Source of the DNA: Halobacteriales archaeon QH_10_65_19
Lineage (GTDB): Archaea > Halobacteriota > Halobacteria > Halobacteriales > Haloarculaceae
DNA length: 15,190 nt
Assembly (NCBI GenBank): GCA_003022085.1
Contig: PXQK01000006.1
Coordinates: forward strand, 1 to 15,190
Direction: 5' to 3'
The notes below the pieces were generated by a model. That model made no database searches and was not told the origin of the DNA. It was given only the letters and a program-made list of their open reading frames with translations. This document shows, piece after piece, positions 12,991 through 15,190 of this stretch. The translations under genes were made by a program, and so were the position numbers. Every line of letters begins with the position of its first letter. The first letter of the stretch is position 1.

Positions 12991-14337
12991 TCAGTTCACC
13001 AGCGAAGCGCCGTCGAGGCTGCCCCGATCGACGTCGATGTCCATCAGCGAGAGGATCGTCGGCGCGATGTCATAGAGGTCGGCGTCGCCGACCCTGGCGT
13101 CGGGGTCGTCGATAAACAGGCTTGCGTTGTCGAACGTGTGCATCCCGTTACGCGGTCCGGTGTCGAACACCTCTTCGCTACCCCCGAAGCCGGCCTTGAG
13201 GTCGAATCCGTCGCTGGGGATCACAACCAGGTCGGGCGCGATGTCGTCGTGGTCGCCACGGAAGGTGTCCTCCTTGGTCTCGATCCGCTTTGCGACGGGC
13301 GTACCGTCCGGACCGGTCAGCGACGCAAGGTCCTCCTTGAGGGCCCTGCGGGTCTCCCGGTACTCGTCCTCCGGAACGCCCCCGCGGGGTTCCCGCCCCT
13401 CGAGATTGACGTAGAACCGGCCAGGTATCAGCGAGTACGCCCGAGCGTCGTCGGCAATGTCGCCAAGTTCGTCGTGGTCGTCGTTTTCGAACGAGAGCCA
13501 CCCCTCCTGGCGGAGCCACTCGTTGCAGTGGACCTCGTAGTCGAGCGAGGTGAACCCGTGGTCGGAGGCGATCACGAGCGTCACGTCGTCGGCGAGGGCG
13601 TCGCGGAGCTCGCCAATATAATGGTCGAGCTTCCGGTAGAACTCCAGAAACTCCTCGCGGTACTCGCCGTCTTCCTCGTAGTGTTTGAACAGGAAGTGGT
13701 TGACGCGGTCGGTCGTCATGAAGACGCCGAAAAAGAGGTCCCAGTCGTCGGCCTCGATGTAGCTCTCGAAGGCCTCGAACCGGGCGTCGAGCGTCGCGTG
13801 GGCGTCCTCCACGAACGGTCCTTTGTCGTCGTCGTGTCCGAGTTTGGCGTTGACGTCGATCCGGTAGTCGATTCCCTGGAGGTACTCTCGCAGTTCGTCG
13901 GGATAGGCGGCCTTGTCCACTCCCGGCGAGAGAAATCCTGACACCATCCGCTGGATCTCGCGGTCGGGCGGGAACGTCACGGGCACGTTCATCACGGTCG
14001 CCTCGCGGCCGGCCTCGTCGACCCGTGTCCAGAGCCGCGTTGCCTGGACGTCCTGTCCCATCGGGACGTACGTGTCGTAGGAGCCGACCTCGCGGTCCTG
14101 GAAGCCGTAAACGCCTGTCTCGCCGGGGTTGACGCCCGTCGTCAGCGACGGCCAACAGGCGCTTGACTCGGGCGGGACGATGCTGTCGATGGAGCCGGCA
14201 CTCCCCTCCTTGGCCAGCGCCGCGAGGTTCTCGAACTCGTCGAAGTTGTCCGCAAGCAGACTGTACGGAACCCCGTCGATCCCGATGAAGGCCACGCGGG
14301 GTCCGCCGTCGCCGCGGATCCGGTCGAACAGTCCCAT
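12991..14337 (-). CDS. Alkaline-phosphatase-superfamily phosphodiesterase/nucleotide pyrophosphatase-like protein
   Basis: A 448-residue soluble protein without a signal peptide. Metal-site landmarks run in the order of the type I phosphodiesterase/NPP family: IGIDG (Asp21), the nucleophile region PPESSACWPSLTTGVNPG with Ser58 or Ser59 in the position of the usual Thr/Ser, TTDRVNH (Asp210, His214), SDHGF (Asp259, His260) and a late GMHTFD (His400). The enzyme therefore probably hydrolyses phosphate esters or nucleotide diesters with two metal ions in the cytoplasm. Its substrate cannot be stated. Haloarchaeal and methanogen genomes carry many such paralogues. The ATG at 14337 is preceded by GGGAG 2 nt upstream and an A-rich stretch near -33. 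It converges with the UspA gene, leaving 133 bp between stops without obvious features. Confidence 0.8.
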   Translation of the reverse strand: MGLFDRIRGDGGPRVAFIGIDGVPYSLLADNFDEFENLAALAKEGSAGSIDSIVPPESSACWPSLTTGVNPGETGVYGFQDREVGSYDTYVPMGQDVQATRLWTRVDEAGREATVMNVPVTFPPDREIQRMVSGFLSPGVDKAAYPDELREYLQGIDYRIDVNAKLGHDDDKGPFVEDAHATLDARFEAFESYIEADDWDLFFGVFMTTDRVNHFLFKHYEEDGEYREEFLEFYRKLDHYIGELRDALADDVTLVIASDHGFTSLDYEVHCNEWLRQEGWLSFENDDHDELGDIADDARAYSLIPGRFYVNLEGREPRGGVPEDEYRETRRALKEDLASLTGPDGTPVAKRIETKEDTFRGDHDDIAPDLVVIPSDGFDLKAGFGGSEEVFDTGPRNGMHTFDNASLFIDDPDARVGDADLYDIAPTILSLMDIDVDRGSLDGASLVN

Positions 14338-14470
14338 ACTCCCGATTTAGCTGTCTCCCACAACAAGGTTCTTTTCATCGCGCTATCTGCCGGTGAGCGC
14401 CCACTGCTCTGTTACCCCGCAAAACAGTTGTCGCGACGGCTGTGCTGACACGACCGATCGCGTAGAGAAA

Positions 14471-14496
14471 CCACCGTGCTCGTCGAAAAACGGTGG
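14471..14496. terminator. Hairpin downstream of the 35-residue gene
   Basis: CCACCGT (14471-14477) pairs perfectly with ACGGTGG (14490-14496) around a 12-nt loop. It begins 12 bp after the stop of the small minus-strand gene, and the minus strand continues GGTTTCTC, a short T-containing tract. It is a plausible terminator, but archaeal termination mostly relies on T-runs, so this is tentative. Confidence 0.35.
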
Positions 14497-14508
14497 GGAA
14501 ACGTCCCG

Positions 14509-14616
14509 TCAGTCCTCCGACTCTTCCTCACCGTCGCCGTCGGCCTCCCCCGGCTTGAAGTTCACGGGGACGATCGTGTGGTGGGCCACGCCGACTGACT
14601 GGTTGCTGGCTGCCAT
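14509..14616 (-). CDS. Small acidic protein of 35 residues
   Basis: A frame starting ATG at 14616 reads MAASNQSVGVAHHTIVPVNF, then KPGEADGDGEEESED and TGA. It is not recognised. The first half is neutral with a His pair and a short beta-like TIVPVNF; the tail is strongly acidic as in haloarchaeal proteins. Support for a real gene is contextual. TAATTATTTG (minus, 14645-14654) is a fitting TATA box about 33 bp upstream. GGAG lies 5 nt before the ATG, and a hairpin follows the stop after 12 bp. The codon choice is GC-rich like the neighbours. It lies between the phosphodiesterase and the cupin gene, all on the minus strand. A peptide this short could bind a partner protein or metal; no function is claimed. 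Confidence 0.55.
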   Translation of the reverse strand: MAASNQSVGVAHHTIVPVNFKPGEADGDGEEESED

Positions 14617-14644
14617 TGTACTCCAGTGTACCTCCCGAACACAC

Positions 14645-14674
14645 AAATAATTACCCATGCGCATAATTTATGCG
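14645..14674 (-). promoter_or_regulatory. Promoter of the small gene with 15-bp inverted repeat
   Basis: TAATTATTTG (minus strand, 14645-14654) is the TATA-like box. Just upstream, CGCATAA-T-TTATGCG (14660-14674) is a perfect inverted repeat with 7-bp arms. It sits where the BRE and upstream activator sites lie, so it may be an operator. Confidence 0.45.
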
Positions 14675-14703
14675 GGAGCGGTGGCGTATGCTCGTGGCAC
14701 ATA

Positions 14704-14750
14704 CCGGGACCTGATACGGGCTGTGCGGACCGATACGATGGGGGTCCCGG
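14704..14750 (-). terminator. Possible hairpin after the cupin gene
   Basis: CCGGGACC (14704-14711) and GGTCCCGG (14743-14750) are perfect inverted copies with a 31-nt loop, beginning 6 bp after the cupin stop. There is no T-run, so a role in termination is uncertain. Confidence 0.25.
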
Positions 14751-14756
14751 GACTGC

Positions 14757-15190
14757 TCACATCGTGAACGTCAATCCGCACTCGGTGCAGGTGAACTGGA
14801 AGCGACTCTCGTCAGTGAGCGTCGTCGCGTGTGGCAGCTCCTCGTCGCACTCCCGGCAGTGGATCAGCGACTCGAGTTCCTCCCAGTCGTGGGTCGAGCC
14901 GGGCGCGCCGAGCGCCCAGCCCACGACGCGGTTGCCGGCCTCCTCCTTCGCGTACCCCATCTGGAACTCCCCCGGTTCGAAGCGGATGACCTCGCCGGCT
15001 TCCACTGTGACGGTCTCGCGTTCGCGGCCGATGTCGAACAGCGCGGTGCCCGTCTCGACGTAGAACACTTCCTCTTGATCGTGGTGGGTGTGCAGCCCCC
15101 CCGAGAATGAGTCGCCGGGTTCGAGTTCGAAGTAGTTCATCGCGAAGTGATCGGTGCCCAGCGCGTCCGAGACTGGTCGGCGGACCTCGT
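14757..15190 (-). CDS. Cupin protein with C-terminal zinc ribbon, 5' end outside window
   Basis: The frame is open from the right window edge; 144 residues are visible and the start lies outside. The first part has the cupin motif 1 pattern GGLHTHHDQEEVFYVETG, with the His-x-His and Glu expected for a bound metal. Motif 2 reads VIRFEPGEFQMGYAKEEAGN, where the usual His after PGE is Gln. After about 90 residues the domain ends and a second module begins: CREC, then, about 25 residues later, CTEC just before the C-terminus. This makes a two-knuckle zinc ribbon. The fusion suggests a metal- or ligand-sensing protein, or an enzyme with a zinc-held partner interface. The internal ATG at 15140 is not taken as the start because upstream in-frame sequence (EVRRPVSDALGTDHFA) looks like normal cupin N-terminus. 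Confidence 0.75.
   Translation of the reverse strand, partial: EVRRPVSDALGTDHFAMNYFELEPGDSFSGGLHTHHDQEEVFYVETGTALFDIGRERETVTVEAGEVIRFEPGEFQMGYAKEEAGNRVVGWALGAPGSTHDWEELESLIHCRECDEELPHATTLTDESRFQFTCTECGLTFTM

Noticed and set aside
12844..13941. Long plus-strand open frame of 365 codons
   Set aside because: It is antisense to the phosphodiesterase gene, and its translation is a Val/Glu-rich artefact of GC-rich haloarchaeal codons. The minus-strand frame carries all the metal-site motifs.

Overview
The window looks like a piece of a haloarchaeal (Halobacteriales) chromosome. The coding regions are GC-rich, the proteins are strongly acidic, and most genes have a TATA-like box about 25-30 bp before the start codon, the pattern of leaderless archaeal transcripts. 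The families are typical of haloarchaea: FilR1-type winged-helix regulators, DUF7344 and DUF5305 membrane proteins, a salactin-type actin homologue, an NhaC-type antiporter and a UspA protein. I see no rRNA, tRNA or CRISPR array and no complete insertion sequence.

Layout. 1-563 (-) is a YdjM/DUF457 membrane hydrolase cut by the window edge. Two paralogous FilR1-like regulators converge at about 1500 (710-1498 + and 1507-2298 -). Two DUF7344 membrane/winged-helix paralogues follow (2536-3141 + and 3572-4147 +), and between them lies a wrecked sensor histidine kinase (-) with two internal deletions. 4186-5439 (-) is a DUF5305 membrane protein. 5440-5940 has no gene and carries a 108-bp element with long imperfect terminal inverted repeats. 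5941-6615 (-) and 6703-7092 (+) are divergent genes for a protein with a possible ribbon-helix-helix N-terminus and a short zinc-ribbon protein.

The most interesting part is 7093-9101. A four-helix membrane protein (9101-8145) and a salactin-type actin (8114 down to about 7221) form a tight two-gene unit on the minus strand. The actin gene appears to lose its own 3' end at about 7221. Beyond that point come two perfect 7-bp hairpins and a sequence matching the end of the 108-bp element at 5612-5719, and the reading frame then runs without a stop into the antisense of the zinc-ribbon gene. The actin, membrane partner, possible RHH protein and zinc-ribbon protein together are a candidate filament-based positioning module. 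That is an inference from context only.

The right part holds ordinary metabolic and transport genes: an M24 metallopeptidase-like protein lacking several metal ligands (9257-10453 +), an NhaC-type Na+/H+ antiporter (12114-10513 -), a UspA protein (12435-12857 +), an alkaline-phosphatase-superfamily phosphodiesterase (14337-12991 -), a 35-residue acidic protein with its own promoter (14616-14509 -), and a cupin joined to a zinc ribbon that runs off the right edge. Several promoters carry short palindromes beside or over the TATA box and are good operator candidates.
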